A program made the position numbers and the translations under genes. From positions 442,501 to 506,500 of the forward strand of contig JAWKHH010000002.1 in NCBI GenBank assembly GCA_041394945.1: a stretch of 64,000 nt of DNA, written 5' to 3'. The notes under the pieces are model-generated. The model was not told the origin of the DNA and ran no database searches. It saw only the letters and a list, made by a program, of their open reading frames with translations. Within the stretch, counting starts at the first letter, position 1. Each line of letters opens with the position of its first letter. This DNA is from Bryobacteraceae bacterium (lineage in GTDB: Bacteria; Acidobacteriota; Terriglobia; Bryobacterales; Bryobacteraceae). Positions 1-8,241 of the stretch are shown here, piece by piece.

Positions 1-1
1 C

Positions 2-934
2 GTGCATACCTATTTGCTGCTCGAACAGAGCATCGGCAATCCCTACGACGCGCCGACCGACTTCAGCCGCGACCTCGCCAAGGACCTGTTCCCGGGCGTC
101 GACGCCGACCTCGCCGCGCGCTCGTTCAACCGGCTCCAGCCGGAAGGGCGCTTCCGGGCGGCGGCCACTTCGAATAAGCCGGCGTTCTCGGCCGGGTATC
201 TCTACAAGCACCGCGCTTCGGGCTGGCAGTTCGGGGCCTCCTGGCGCAGTCCGCTCGTTCGGCATCTGAAGGGCAAGGGTAGCTTCGCGTTCCTCGACAA
301 CAGCCCGCTGACGCCGTTTCTACCGAAGGACCGCAACCTCGACGTGCTGTTTCAGAACCAGGAGATCGCGGGCACGTTCACCACGCCGGCCACCTACGTC
401 CTGGGCGTTTCGCGTCCACTCGCCGGAGGGCGCATCGCCTTCGATTTCCGCATCCAGGATTTCCAGCGCTTCAAGGACCTGCCGCTGAACTTCTCGATCA
501 CCAAGGACAGTCAGGGCCGCGACCTCGCCACATCGCCGGAGAGCCGTCTGACTTTCGATTTTTCGAACTCCTACCTGCTGCAAGCCGGCTACGAAAAGCC
601 GCTGGCGCCGGGGACGGGGCCGAAGATGATGCAGGGGATGCTGGCCAACACGACCTTCCGGGCGGGATATGTTTACGACAAATCGCCGGTGGTGGACAAG
701 AGCGTGGGCCCGCTATTTCCCGACGCCAACCGTCACAGCTTCACCGCCGGCATGAGCAAGCTGGTGGGCAACATCGAACTGACGTTGTTCTACCAGTTCA
801 TGCAGATGCGAAACCGGGCGGTGGACGTGCCGGCGAACGCGCACCTGTTCACCAACGGCAGCTACAACAATCTGGCTCATCTCGCCGGCGCGAGCCTCCG
901 CCTTCACTTCGGCGGCGGCGACCGGCTCGACTAA
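2..934 (+). CDS. FadL/OmpP1-like outer membrane protein, 5' truncated by window edge
   Basis: The reading frame is open from the left edge, so the true start lies upstream; 310 codons are visible. The sequence alternates aromatic and polar residues in short amphipathic strands, for example AGYLYKHRASGWQFGASW, FRAGYVYDKSP and LTLFYQFMQM, and ends in a beta-strand with LHFGGG near the terminus. This is the pattern of the C-terminal barrel of the FadL/TodX family, which moves hydrophobic molecules across the outer membrane. The gene ends 4 bases before a GMC oxidoreductase and probably heads or continues the same operon, which would fit uptake of a hydrophobic substrate for that enzyme. The N-terminal hatch is not in the window, so the family call rests on the C-terminal barrel only. 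Confidence 0.7.
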   Translation: MHTYLLLEQSIGNPYDAPTDFSRDLAKDLFPGVDADLAARSFNRLQPEGRFRAAATSNKPAFSAGYLYKHRASGWQFGASWRSPLVRHLKGKGSFAFLDNSPLTPFLPKDRNLDVLFQNQEIAGTFTTPATYVLGVSRPLAGGRIAFDFRIQDFQRFKDLPLNFSITKDSQGRDLATSPESRLTFDFSNSYLLQAGYEKPLAPGTGPKMMQGMLANTTFRAGYVYDKSPVVDKSVGPLFPDANRHSFTAGMSKLVGNIELTLFYQFMQMRNRAVDVPANAHLFTNGSYNNLAHLAGASLRLHFGGGDRLD

Positions 935-938
935 GCTT

Positions 939-2510
939 ATGGCGGACACCTACGACGTCATCATCTGCGGTGCGGGCTCCGGCGGAGGGTTCCTCGCCGG
1001 GGAAATCGCGGCCAACGCGTCGCTGCTGATCCTCGACGCCGGTCCGGCCTGGGCGGCGAAACCGAATCCGGGCCACGGGTCACCCGGACGCCGTGAGATC
1101 TCGACCCAGATGAACCTCGGCACCTACGCACCCGACGGCGTCAACGCGAAGGGCGCCGGTTCCGTCTTCTTTGCGCACCCGATCTACATGGACGCCTCGA
1201 ACCCGTCGTTGTCGGCGGTGCAACGCGAGCCGCGGATCGTCGGCGGCGGTTCCCAGATCAATGCCGGAGCGTGGCTCCGCCCGCATCGCGCCGACTTCGA
1301 CGACTTCGCCGCCGAAACGGGGGTGGAGGGCTGGACCCGCGACGATTTCGACCCGTTCTTCCTCCGCGCCGAAGAGATCCTCCACGTTCACCGCAACAAG
1401 CGCGAGCATTGGAATCGCGCCAGCCGCCTCTACGACGAGGCTGCGCGCGAACTGGGTATCCCGGTCATCGAAACCGCCTCCAACCGCCACAACTGCATCT
1501 TCTGCGGCCATCGCCTCAACGCCGGCATGCCGTGCAAGTATGACGCGCTGATGAGCACCGCGATGACGCAGATCCCCAAGGCGGTGGAGGCCGGCGCCGT
1601 GCTCCACGACAACGCGACCGTCGTGCGCATCCTCGTCGAGAACAACAAGGCAACCGGCGTCGTCTACAGCCGCAACGGCGAGACGATCACCGCCTACGCG
1701 CGAAAGCTGGTCGTTGCCGCGGCCGGCGCCATCGGCACGCCCGCGCTACTGTTCGATTCCGGCGTCAGCGCCCGCAACCGGAACGCCGGCAAGTGGCTCC
1801 GCGCCCACCCCGGCATCGGCATGGACGCCATCATGCCCGGCGCCGAGGACTGGGGCAACGAGCGCGGCTACCAGTGGAACCTTCATCACTACGTGAAGGA
1901 CGGCGACGGCAATCACATCGACACCGTCGTCCACGCCAGTTCGAACTTCAACTCCACCACATCCTGGGCGGCGGCGCAGATCGGCTTCTTCGGCAAGGCG
2001 TACAAGGATCTCATGCGCCGGAACCGGCAGAAGGTGGGCGCGTTCCTGTTTCAGTTGAAACCGAACATGTCGGGCGAGGTGATCGGCGGCGTCTCGAAGC
2101 CGGTGCTGCTTTATCGCGTGGCCGACACGTCGGGACTGCTCGAGCCGAAGACGATGAACGACTTCCTCTGGGGCGTCCGGACGGTGGCCGACGTCTACCG
2201 CCGCCTCGGGGCCGTGAGCATCTTCCCGAATCCCGATCAACCGCTGGCGCTGCTCAAACGCCAGTTGACCCAGTTGGTGGTGAACGCCAATGCCCTGCAC
2301 CCGCAGTCGACCTGCCGGGCGGCGAAGGACCGGTCGCTCGGCGTCGTCGACGCCAATTGCATGTCGTTCGACGTCGACAACCTGATGTGCTGCGACGCCA
2401 GCGTGATTCCGCACCACATCAGCTCGAATCCGAACGCGATGATCATGGCCGTCGCCGCCCGCGCCGGCAAGTTCGTCAACGAGCAGATCCTCGACCGGAG
2501 GTCCGCATGA
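939..2510 (+). CDS. GMC-family FAD-dependent oxidoreductase (gluconate/choline dehydrogenase-like large subunit)
   Basis: The 523-residue protein begins with a dinucleotide-binding motif, VIICGAGSGGGFLAGEI (about residues 7-23), and ends with the GMC C-terminal signature: LHPQSTC with His454 and SSNPNAMIMA with Asn499, the likely catalytic pair. Members oxidise alcohols or sugars using FAD. Three cysteines lie at C186, C189 and C199, roughly where related dehydrogenases carry an Fe-S ligand cluster; whether they bind metal here is inference. There is no signal peptide, but the next gene overlaps by 4 bases (ATGA) and encodes a Tat-bearing small subunit. In this family that subunit can carry the flavoprotein across the membrane. 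No cytochrome c subunit follows, which is unusual for a three-part gluconate-type dehydrogenase. The substrate is unknown; the FadL-like neighbour hints at something hydrophobic. Confidence 0.85.
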   Translation: MADTYDVIICGAGSGGGFLAGEIAANASLLILDAGPAWAAKPNPGHGSPGRREISTQMNLGTYAPDGVNAKGAGSVFFAHPIYMDASNPSLSAVQREPRIVGGGSQINAGAWLRPHRADFDDFAAETGVEGWTRDDFDPFFLRAEEILHVHRNKREHWNRASRLYDEAARELGIPVIETASNRHNCIFCGHRLNAGMPCKYDALMSTAMTQIPKAVEAGAVLHDNATVVRILVENNKATGVVYSRNGETITAYARKLVVAAAGAIGTPALLFDSGVSARNRNAGKWLRAHPGIGMDAIMPGAEDWGNERGYQWNLHHYVKDGDGNHIDTVVHASSNFNSTTSWAAAQIGFFGKAYKDLMRRNRQKVGAFLFQLKPNMSGEVIGGVSKPVLLYRVADTSGLLEPKTMNDFLWGVRTVADVYRRLGAVSIFPNPDQPLALLKRQLTQLVVNANALHPQSTCRAAKDRSLGVVDANCMSFDVDNLMCCDASVIPHHISSNPNAMIMAVAARAGKFVNEQILDRRSA

Positions 2511-3220
2511 TCGCATCTTCCATCGCGCCCGATGCCGTCCGCGAGCTTGACGAGACGCTCTCGCGCCGGCTGTTTTTCAAACGCACGTGGACGGCGGCCG
2601 GGCTCGCCGCCGGCTTCGGATTGTTCCAGTCCCGCGGGCGAGCCGCCGCTCGCTCGCGCGCCGTGTCGAAGGAGATCGCCCTCGCCGTCATGGGCGCGAT
2701 GGGCGACATCGTGATCCCGGTGGACCAGGACCCCGGCTACGCCTCGTTCGAGCCCGGCATCAGCCAGTACGCCCTAGACGGCTTTCTCCTGCACTTCGTG
2801 CTCGCCGGAAACCAGCGCGGCTTCGACACCGTTCTCGGCGCGCTCGAGATTATGAACGATGCGCCCGAGGAGATGGACTACGGGCCGAAGTTCCTCGCCA
2901 TGACCAGCGCCGCCCGCGAACAGTACTACACCGACTGCCTCACTGGCGGGTTCGAGAACGACGGCTACGGCGACGTGCTCGGCCTCGCCTCGTTCCTCGG
3001 GCTGTTCCTGCCCAAGGCGGTCTTTTTCTCCAACTACCCGAACCACATCGCGCGGCCAGGGAGTGACATTCAGGTTTTTCCGGCTTCGGCCATCAAGACC
3101 GGCTTCGACATCAGCGGTTTTCGCGGCCCCATTCAGGCCGACGAGGAGCAGCGGCTGCGCGACCGGTTTCTTGGCATCGAAGTGCTGCCGGGTATCGACA
3201 GGACCAACCCGTTTCTCTGA
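2507..3220 (+). CDS. Tat-exported small subunit of GMC dehydrogenase (gluconate 2-dehydrogenase subunit 3-like)
   Basis: The start is the ATG at 2507, which overlaps the stop of the large subunit (ATGA). The longer open frame upstream is only antiphase read-through. The protein has 237 residues with a near-canonical twin-arginine motif, SRRLFFK at residues 19-25, followed by a hydrophobic stretch (TAAGLAAGFGLF). The rest is helical and has no cofactor motif. Size, position and Tat signal match the small subunit that partners GMC-type dehydrogenases and acts as an export escort for the large subunit. The next gene starts 2 bases after the stop. The family call rests mainly on context and the Tat motif. 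Confidence 0.7.
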   Translation: MIASSIAPDAVRELDETLSRRLFFKRTWTAAGLAAGFGLFQSRGRAAARSRAVSKEIALAVMGAMGDIVIPVDQDPGYASFEPGISQYALDGFLLHFVLAGNQRGFDTVLGALEIMNDAPEEMDYGPKFLAMTSAAREQYYTDCLTGGFENDGYGDVLGLASFLGLFLPKAVFFSNYPNHIARPGSDIQVFPASAIKTGFDISGFRGPIQADEEQRLRDRFLGIEVLPGIDRTNPFL

Positions 3221-3222
3221 GT

Positions 3223-4116
3223 ATGCGGACCCTCCTCCTGTTCATCGCCGCCTTGCCCGCGCTCGCCCAGTTCGGCGGACGCGAGGGAGAGACCGTCGTC
3301 TACATGGTCACCTCAAAGGGCCCTCATGACATCCGGCTGGCGGGCAGCGCCTCGGCCCCTGCCGGCGGGGTCGCCCGCGTCGAGGTGAAGGACGTCGCCT
3401 CGCTGCCGAGTATTCCGCTCGGCGAGGGCTTCCCCGAGGGTTTCCAGCGCCAGATCATGCACGAGGAGGCGGACGACCTGTTCCACCTCGTCACCCAGAG
3501 CGCTCCCGATACCGGCTTCCACCGCGTGTTCCTGGCGAGCTACAAGACGTTCATAATCGGCGGCCTCGTGCGCGAGACCGAGTTCGACAACCTCGACTAC
3601 ACCGCCAACTCGCTGACCACTTTGAAGAAGAACGTCGACTTCGGTCCCGATCAGGCGTTGGAAACTTTGAAGGTGCTCTTCTGGACTCGCGATCCGGACT
3701 TTCCGGCCGTCCAGGAGGTTCCCTCCGGCGTATCCGGTCCGGCGGTTCCCCCGGGCATGGTCGGCGACGAGGTGATCTTCAATATCGGCGTGGTCCCGTT
3801 TTTCCTGCCGTGGAAGCCGATGCGCCGCTGGGCCCGCGACTCGGGCTGGCCCGACGGGGTGGACAGCAAGCTCCTCGAGATCGACGCGGAAGAGGGTTCG
3901 GGCATCCAGATCGTCCGCCTGCGGAAGGGCGCCTCGACGCCGCGCATGCGGATTGCCGGGTCCACGCACCTGTACGTTCTGCAAGGCCGGTTGATCCTTG
4001 ATGTTCCCGGCCGGGGCGAGTTCACGATGCCCGCCAATCACTACGCGTTCATTCCCACCGACGTGCCGGTCATCCTGAGCAATCCGCGCGTTCCGGCGAT
4101 CGCGAGCGAGAAATGA
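3223..4116 (+). CDS. Secreted protein with C-terminal cupin-like barrel, function unknown
   Basis: The 297-residue protein has a short signal peptide (MRTLLLFIAALPALAQ). The last ~90 residues show the cupin pattern: IQIVRLRKGASTPRMRI, STHLYVLQGRLILDVPG, then MPANHYAFIPTDVPVIL, that is, two short motifs around a beta-barrel. Typical cupin metal-binding histidines are not clearly conserved; only the H of STHLYVL and of NHYAF are candidates. The N-terminal two thirds match no family I recognise. The gene lies between the GMC dehydrogenase pair and the duplicated SGNH/beta-rich module and overlaps the next start by 4 bases, so it belongs to the operon. It could bind the substrate or product of the dehydrogenase; that is inference. 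Confidence 0.55.
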   Translation: MRTLLLFIAALPALAQFGGREGETVVYMVTSKGPHDIRLAGSASAPAGGVARVEVKDVASLPSIPLGEGFPEGFQRQIMHEEADDLFHLVTQSAPDTGFHRVFLASYKTFIIGGLVRETEFDNLDYTANSLTTLKKNVDFGPDQALETLKVLFWTRDPDFPAVQEVPSGVSGPAVPPGMVGDEVIFNIGVVPFFLPWKPMRRWARDSGWPDGVDSKLLEIDAEEGSGIQIVRLRKGASTPRMRIAGSTHLYVLQGRLILDVPGRGEFTMPANHYAFIPTDVPVILSNPRVPAIASEK

Positions 4117-5336
4117 CGATCCGCGCCTCCACCCTCGCACTCGCCTTCTCGGCCGCGCTGGCGGCGCAGCCCGGCGCGGGCTTCGACCCGGCGATCACCA
4201 TCGCGCTCGGCGACGCACTCCCGGCCGGCATGGGCGACTTCAGCCTTCACTCGCGATTCCAGGAATACAGTTTCCCCGTGCTCGTGGCAAAGCAACTGGG
4301 CGTGGTGTTCCCGCAGCCGCTGTTCGAGGCGCCCGGGCTCGGCGGCGTGCCCGGCTACACGGCGCTGCCCGTGCGCGCGCCGGCTCCGCAGGGCGCCACT
4401 GTCCGCACGAAGTTTCCACCGGACCTGTTCGCGTTCAATCTGGCCGTGCCCGGCATCACGGTCTCGGAAGCCGCCTCGATTCGCGTGACGCCGCCGCTCG
4501 TGCAAGGCGGCAACGCCAAGCAGACGATGGTGAACTACATCGTCGGGCTTCCATCGCTGCTGCTTGGTTCCGGCAAGCCGCTCTACACCCAGGTGGAGGC
4601 GGCGGTGTCGCTGCGGCCTTCGTTCGTGATTCTCGCCTACGGCTATTCGGAAGTGATCGAAGCCGCGGCCGCCGGGGATGCGAACCGCCTGCCGCTGTCG
4701 GCTCCTTTCCGGCAGGCCTACGGGAGCATCGCCGCGAAGGTGGCGGCGTCGTTCCCGAACATGCTGTTCGTGAACGTGCCGGATCCGATGGATACCGCCT
4801 GGGCGAATACGGTGGAGAGCATCGCGCCGATGCTGAACGCCTCGCCCGACGGGATCCGTCGCTGGTGGAACCTCGCATCGGGCGACATGGTGACGCCGGC
4901 CGCGTTTCACGCTATGGGCGAGCAACTCGACAACGGCGTTCCGGGCGGCGCACTGCCGGACGGGTCGGTGATCCCAGCGGCGTTCGCGGCCGCGGTGCGC
5001 GCGCGGGTGGCGGCGTTGAACCAGGAGATCGCGGCGCTTGCGGCGGAGCATCGCGCGCCGGTCTACGATATGGCCGCGCTGCTGCGCGGCGTCCGTCAGA
5101 ACGGCGTTACGGTTGGGGGCCGGCGGCTGACCGCGGTCCACCTCGGCGGTTTCTATACGCTCAACGGGTTCTTCCCCGGCCGGGTGGGCAACGCGCTCGC
5201 GGCCAACGGAATCCTCGCGCTGATCAACTCGACTCATTCGCGGCAGTATCCGCTCGTCGACGCGGCCGCCATCGCCGGCGACGATCCGGCGGGCCGCTTC
5301 GCGCCGACTTCGATCGCCGGAGGGGCCGCGCAATGA
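4113..5336 (+). CDS. SGNH/GDSL-fold-like secreted protein, catalytic residues not conserved (copy 1)
   Basis: This 407-residue protein has a signal peptide (STLALAFSAALAAQ). The order of blocks follows the GDSL/SGNH family. ITIALGDALPAGMGDF stands where GDS(L) is expected, FAFNLAVPGITV is block II, ILAYGYSEV sits where GxND is expected, and FYTLNGFFPGRVGNALAANG replaces the usual DGxHPTxxGH. The nucleophile Ser, the Asn, and the terminal Asp and His are therefore all substituted, which suggests a non-catalytic binding role or a different chemistry. It is clearly homologous to the product at 7144-8241 and has a roughly 40-residue insertion (about residues 230-270) absent there. The gene overlaps both neighbours by 4 bases, so it is translated with the beta-rich partner that follows. 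Confidence 0.6.
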   Translation: MTIRASTLALAFSAALAAQPGAGFDPAITIALGDALPAGMGDFSLHSRFQEYSFPVLVAKQLGVVFPQPLFEAPGLGGVPGYTALPVRAPAPQGATVRTKFPPDLFAFNLAVPGITVSEAASIRVTPPLVQGGNAKQTMVNYIVGLPSLLLGSGKPLYTQVEAAVSLRPSFVILAYGYSEVIEAAAAGDANRLPLSAPFRQAYGSIAAKVAASFPNMLFVNVPDPMDTAWANTVESIAPMLNASPDGIRRWWNLASGDMVTPAAFHAMGEQLDNGVPGGALPDGSVIPAAFAAAVRARVAALNQEIAALAAEHRAPVYDMAALLRGVRQNGVTVGGRRLTAVHLGGFYTLNGFFPGRVGNALAANGILALINSTHSRQYPLVDAAAIAGDDPAGRFAPTSIAGGAAQ

Positions 5337-7147
5337 GACGAACGCTTTCGCTTCTGATGTTCGTCTCGGGGTTGCATGCCCTGCCGCCGCTCTCGACGCC
5401 GCTGCGGCTGCCGCCGGGCAACCGGCAGGTGCTCGAAATCGATCCACGCGCCAGCTACATGGCCGACGTGCTGCGTATCGCCGATTGCCCGGAGGACGAG
5501 TTCAATCCGTTCGGCACGTGCGCCAACGAGTTGTTCGGCGGACCGGCGACGTATCTGACGCCGCTGCGCGGCTCCGTCGAGGTGCGCTTCGACGCGCCGG
5601 ACCGCGGCATCGTCCACTTCTACCTCGAGCACCCGCGCAACCTCACCGGCCGCGACACGCGCTTCCTCGCGCCGCAGCTCTACCGGCTGCCGGTGCGCGA
5701 GAACTACATCTTCGACGGCATCGGCAAGATCTCGGAAGGCGACCTCAATCTCGCCACGGGCGAGGTGACCAATCTCAGGTACGACGTGCAGTTCTACAAC
5801 TCGTTCTACCTGGCGCTCGGTGAGGCGAATCCGCGTCTACGCGGGGGCTCGTTCCAATTCCCGGGGTTGTACGGATCGGCCGATCTCGAGTTCTCGCAGC
5901 GCGCCGACGGGCTGCTCGACGTGAGCTTCCGTGGTTCGACGTTCCTGCCCCTCGGCAACGCGATTCAAGGCGATCCGGTGCGCGTTCCGCTGGCGATGTG
6001 CGGCGCCGGGCTGCGCTGCGCCAACATTCAAGCGCCGGGGTCGAGCCTGCATCCGCAACTGGTCTATTCGACGAAGGCGTTCACGGCGCCCTCCTGCGCG
6101 CCGGGATGTCCGGCGTTCGAGGAGAACCGGATGTCGCTCTACACGGTGAACGCGAGCCACTCGACGGTGGCCGACCGCTTCCATCTGGTGCTGCCGGGCC
6201 TCGGCGCGCAAAGCGGGCTCGCCGTCGGCCACCTGCAAGGCCGGGTGCAGGTGCTGTTCGGAGAACGGCAGGGCGGCATGCAGCCGTTCATCCTCTCGCT
6301 CGCGCCGCCGGAGGGGTTCATGGCGCCGCCGCCGGAGTCGCCTCTGTCGCTGCTCGGGGTAAAGCTCGGGCTGTTCGGCAACAGCGGGCAATTGCGCCTC
6401 CCACGGCTCACCTACGACTTCACCGACGTCTTCGTGGCGAGCGACCCGCTCGAGCTGGCCTTCGGCGTGATCGATCTCGAATCGGCGCAAGTGATCGGGA
6501 AGTTCAACTTCCGGGCGTTCTTCCTGCAATCGCTGCTGCTCGCGGTGATCGACCAAAACAACGGGCGGATCCTGCCTGCGTCGTTCGCCTACCGCGGACC
6601 GGCGTCTTTCGAACGCGGCGCCGACGGCCGGACGGTATTCCGGTTCGATGGCCAGACCTTCCTCGATTTCAACGGACTCACATGGCCGCATCCGAGCGGG
6701 GAACGGGCGCAGGCGTTCATCGCGCAGGCGGGATCGGAGCTGAATCCGATCTTCCGGCTGCAGGCGATGGAGGACGCCGCGGCGGCCTCGCGGGAACTGA
6801 GCGGTTCCGGCGACCTGGTGTCGCAGAACGGCGAGCGGTTCACCTACCGCTACCGGATCCCGTGCGGCGCGGCCGGGTCCGACGGCGAGTTCGAGTATGT
6901 AAACCAGAGCTCGACGGACCGGGGCGGTACATTCAAAATGGAGAATCTCGCATCGGCGGCCTGCTTCGCGCAGCGGGGATCGGGAACTGCCGACACCGTG
7001 GCTTTCTCCGGATTGGGAACCTGGTCGAAGGACGACGACCGGCATCTGGCTTCCGTCCAGGTCATGGGACGATTCGTGTCGATTCTGATCGATGGCGGGC
7101 AGCTATCGAACGCCTCGAGCCCGCCGGAAGGAGAACCGCTGCCTTGA
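5333..7147 (+). CDS. Large beta-rich secreted protein, unknown family (copy 1)
   Basis: The ATG at 5333 overlaps the previous stop (ATGA); the longer frame upstream is shadow. The 604-residue product has a signal peptide (MRRTLSLLMFVSGLHA) and no motif I recognise. It has many short beta-strand-like segments and several cysteines that could form disulfides, including CPEDEFNPFGTC, CGAGLRC and CAPGC. The start is matched by the protein at 8238-10076: both have RxADCPxDxxNPxGxCxNxLFGG near residue 50, then a G.WSKDD..HLA segment and IDGG near the C-terminus. This makes the two tandem paralogues. Each follows an SGNH-like gene, so the two proteins probably act together outside the cytoplasm. No function can be assigned. 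Confidence 0.7.
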   Translation: MRRTLSLLMFVSGLHALPPLSTPLRLPPGNRQVLEIDPRASYMADVLRIADCPEDEFNPFGTCANELFGGPATYLTPLRGSVEVRFDAPDRGIVHFYLEHPRNLTGRDTRFLAPQLYRLPVRENYIFDGIGKISEGDLNLATGEVTNLRYDVQFYNSFYLALGEANPRLRGGSFQFPGLYGSADLEFSQRADGLLDVSFRGSTFLPLGNAIQGDPVRVPLAMCGAGLRCANIQAPGSSLHPQLVYSTKAFTAPSCAPGCPAFEENRMSLYTVNASHSTVADRFHLVLPGLGAQSGLAVGHLQGRVQVLFGERQGGMQPFILSLAPPEGFMAPPPESPLSLLGVKLGLFGNSGQLRLPRLTYDFTDVFVASDPLELAFGVIDLESAQVIGKFNFRAFFLQSLLLAVIDQNNGRILPASFAYRGPASFERGADGRTVFRFDGQTFLDFNGLTWPHPSGERAQAFIAQAGSELNPIFRLQAMEDAAAASRELSGSGDLVSQNGERFTYRYRIPCGAAGSDGEFEYVNQSSTDRGGTFKMENLASAACFAQRGSGTADTVAFSGLGTWSKDDDRHLASVQVMGRFVSILIDGGQLSNASSPPEGEPLP

Positions 7148-8241
7148 AGACACTCGCCGTGGCGATCGCAGTGGTCGCCGCACCGATTGCTTCCGCACAA
7201 TTGACGAGACCGGACACGGCCAACTTCGTCGTGCTCGGCGAAGGCCTGGCCGCCGGGATGGGTGACTTCGGATTACACGAGGTCTGGCAGAAGGGGAGCT
7301 TTCCGGCCGTTATGGCCCGGGCGTTCAACACGAACTTCCCGATTCCGCTGATCCAGGCGCCGGGCATCGGCAACGCGCCGGGCTGGCCGCAACTGCCGGC
7401 GCGGGTTCCGGGGCGCTGGCAGACGACGGTGCGGGAGGCGTCGCCGTCGCTGTTCGTCTTCCATCTCGCCGTTCCGGGGCTGCGGCTCGAGGACGCGCTG
7501 GCGCGGCGGCCGCGCGAGCCGCTGGTGCAGACCAACGATCCGCTGCAGACCTCGGTGAACCTGCTGCTGGGCTTTCCGGCGCTGGTGTTCGGCAACGACA
7601 AGCCACGATGGTCCCAGGCCGACTACGCGGTGGCGATGCGGCCGACGCTCGCGCTGGTGGCGCTCGGGTATACGGAAGCCTGCCAAGCGGCGGCGGCGGG
7701 CGACACGGCGCTGCTGCCTTCGACCGGCGCATTCCGGTCGTCGTACGACCGGCTGCTCGACCAGCTTCGCGCGACCTACGCGGATCTGGTTGTGGTGAAC
7801 ATTCCGGATCCGTTCGACACGGCGTACTTCGCGGCGCAGGCCGACGGTTCCTTCAAAGCCGCGCCGGCCGGCGCGGTGGTGGCGGGCGACGCGGCGGCAC
7901 GGGTTCGCGCCGGGGTGGCGGCGCTCAACCGGGAAATCGCGTCATCGGCGCAAGCGCACAACGCGGCGCTGGTGGACGCGCAGGCGCTGTTCGCGCGGTG
8001 GCGCGCGGGCGGCCTGACGGCGGGGACGCGGCGATTGACGGCGGACTACCTGGGCGGCATCTACAACTTCAGCGGCTTCTACCCTGGGCACACCGGGCAG
8101 GCGGCGATCGCCAACGCGGCGCTGGCCGCGATCAACCAGACCTATTCGAGCAACTTTCCGCTCGCCGATCTGGGGGCGATCGCGGCTGGAGATCCGGCGG
8201 TGAAGTATCGCCTGACGCCTTCCTCGGAGCGTGCGCGATGA
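7144..8241 (+). CDS. SGNH/GDSL-fold-like secreted protein, catalytic residues not conserved (copy 2)
   Basis: The start is taken as the TTG at 7144, which overlaps the preceding stop (TTGA) and begins a good signal peptide (LKTLAVAIAVVAAPIASAQ). The 365-residue product aligns along its length with the product at 4113-5336. Shared elements are AGMGDF..H near the start, F.LAVPG, LGYTEA, NIPDPFDTAY, and IYNFSGFYPGHTGQAAIANA at the end. Again the nucleophile position is GEG rather than GDS, the Asn block is GYTE, and the Asp/His block has Ser and Tyr. Loss of the catalytic set in both copies argues for an ancestral non-enzymatic form rather than recent decay. The gene is coupled to the next one by another 4-base overlap. 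Confidence 0.6.
   Translation: MKTLAVAIAVVAAPIASAQLTRPDTANFVVLGEGLAAGMGDFGLHEVWQKGSFPAVMARAFNTNFPIPLIQAPGIGNAPGWPQLPARVPGRWQTTVREASPSLFVFHLAVPGLRLEDALARRPREPLVQTNDPLQTSVNLLLGFPALVFGNDKPRWSQADYAVAMRPTLALVALGYTEACQAAAAGDTALLPSTGAFRSSYDRLLDQLRATYADLVVVNIPDPFDTAYFAAQADGSFKAAPAGAVVAGDAAARVRAGVAALNREIASSAQAHNAALVDAQALFARWRAGGLTAGTRRLTADYLGGIYNFSGFYPGHTGQAAIANAALAAINQTYSSNFPLADLGAIAAGDPAVKYRLTPSSERAR

Noticed and set aside
4041..5447. 468-codon minus-strand ORF under the SGNH-like gene
   Set aside because: Arginine-rich antisense frame with no family resemblance.
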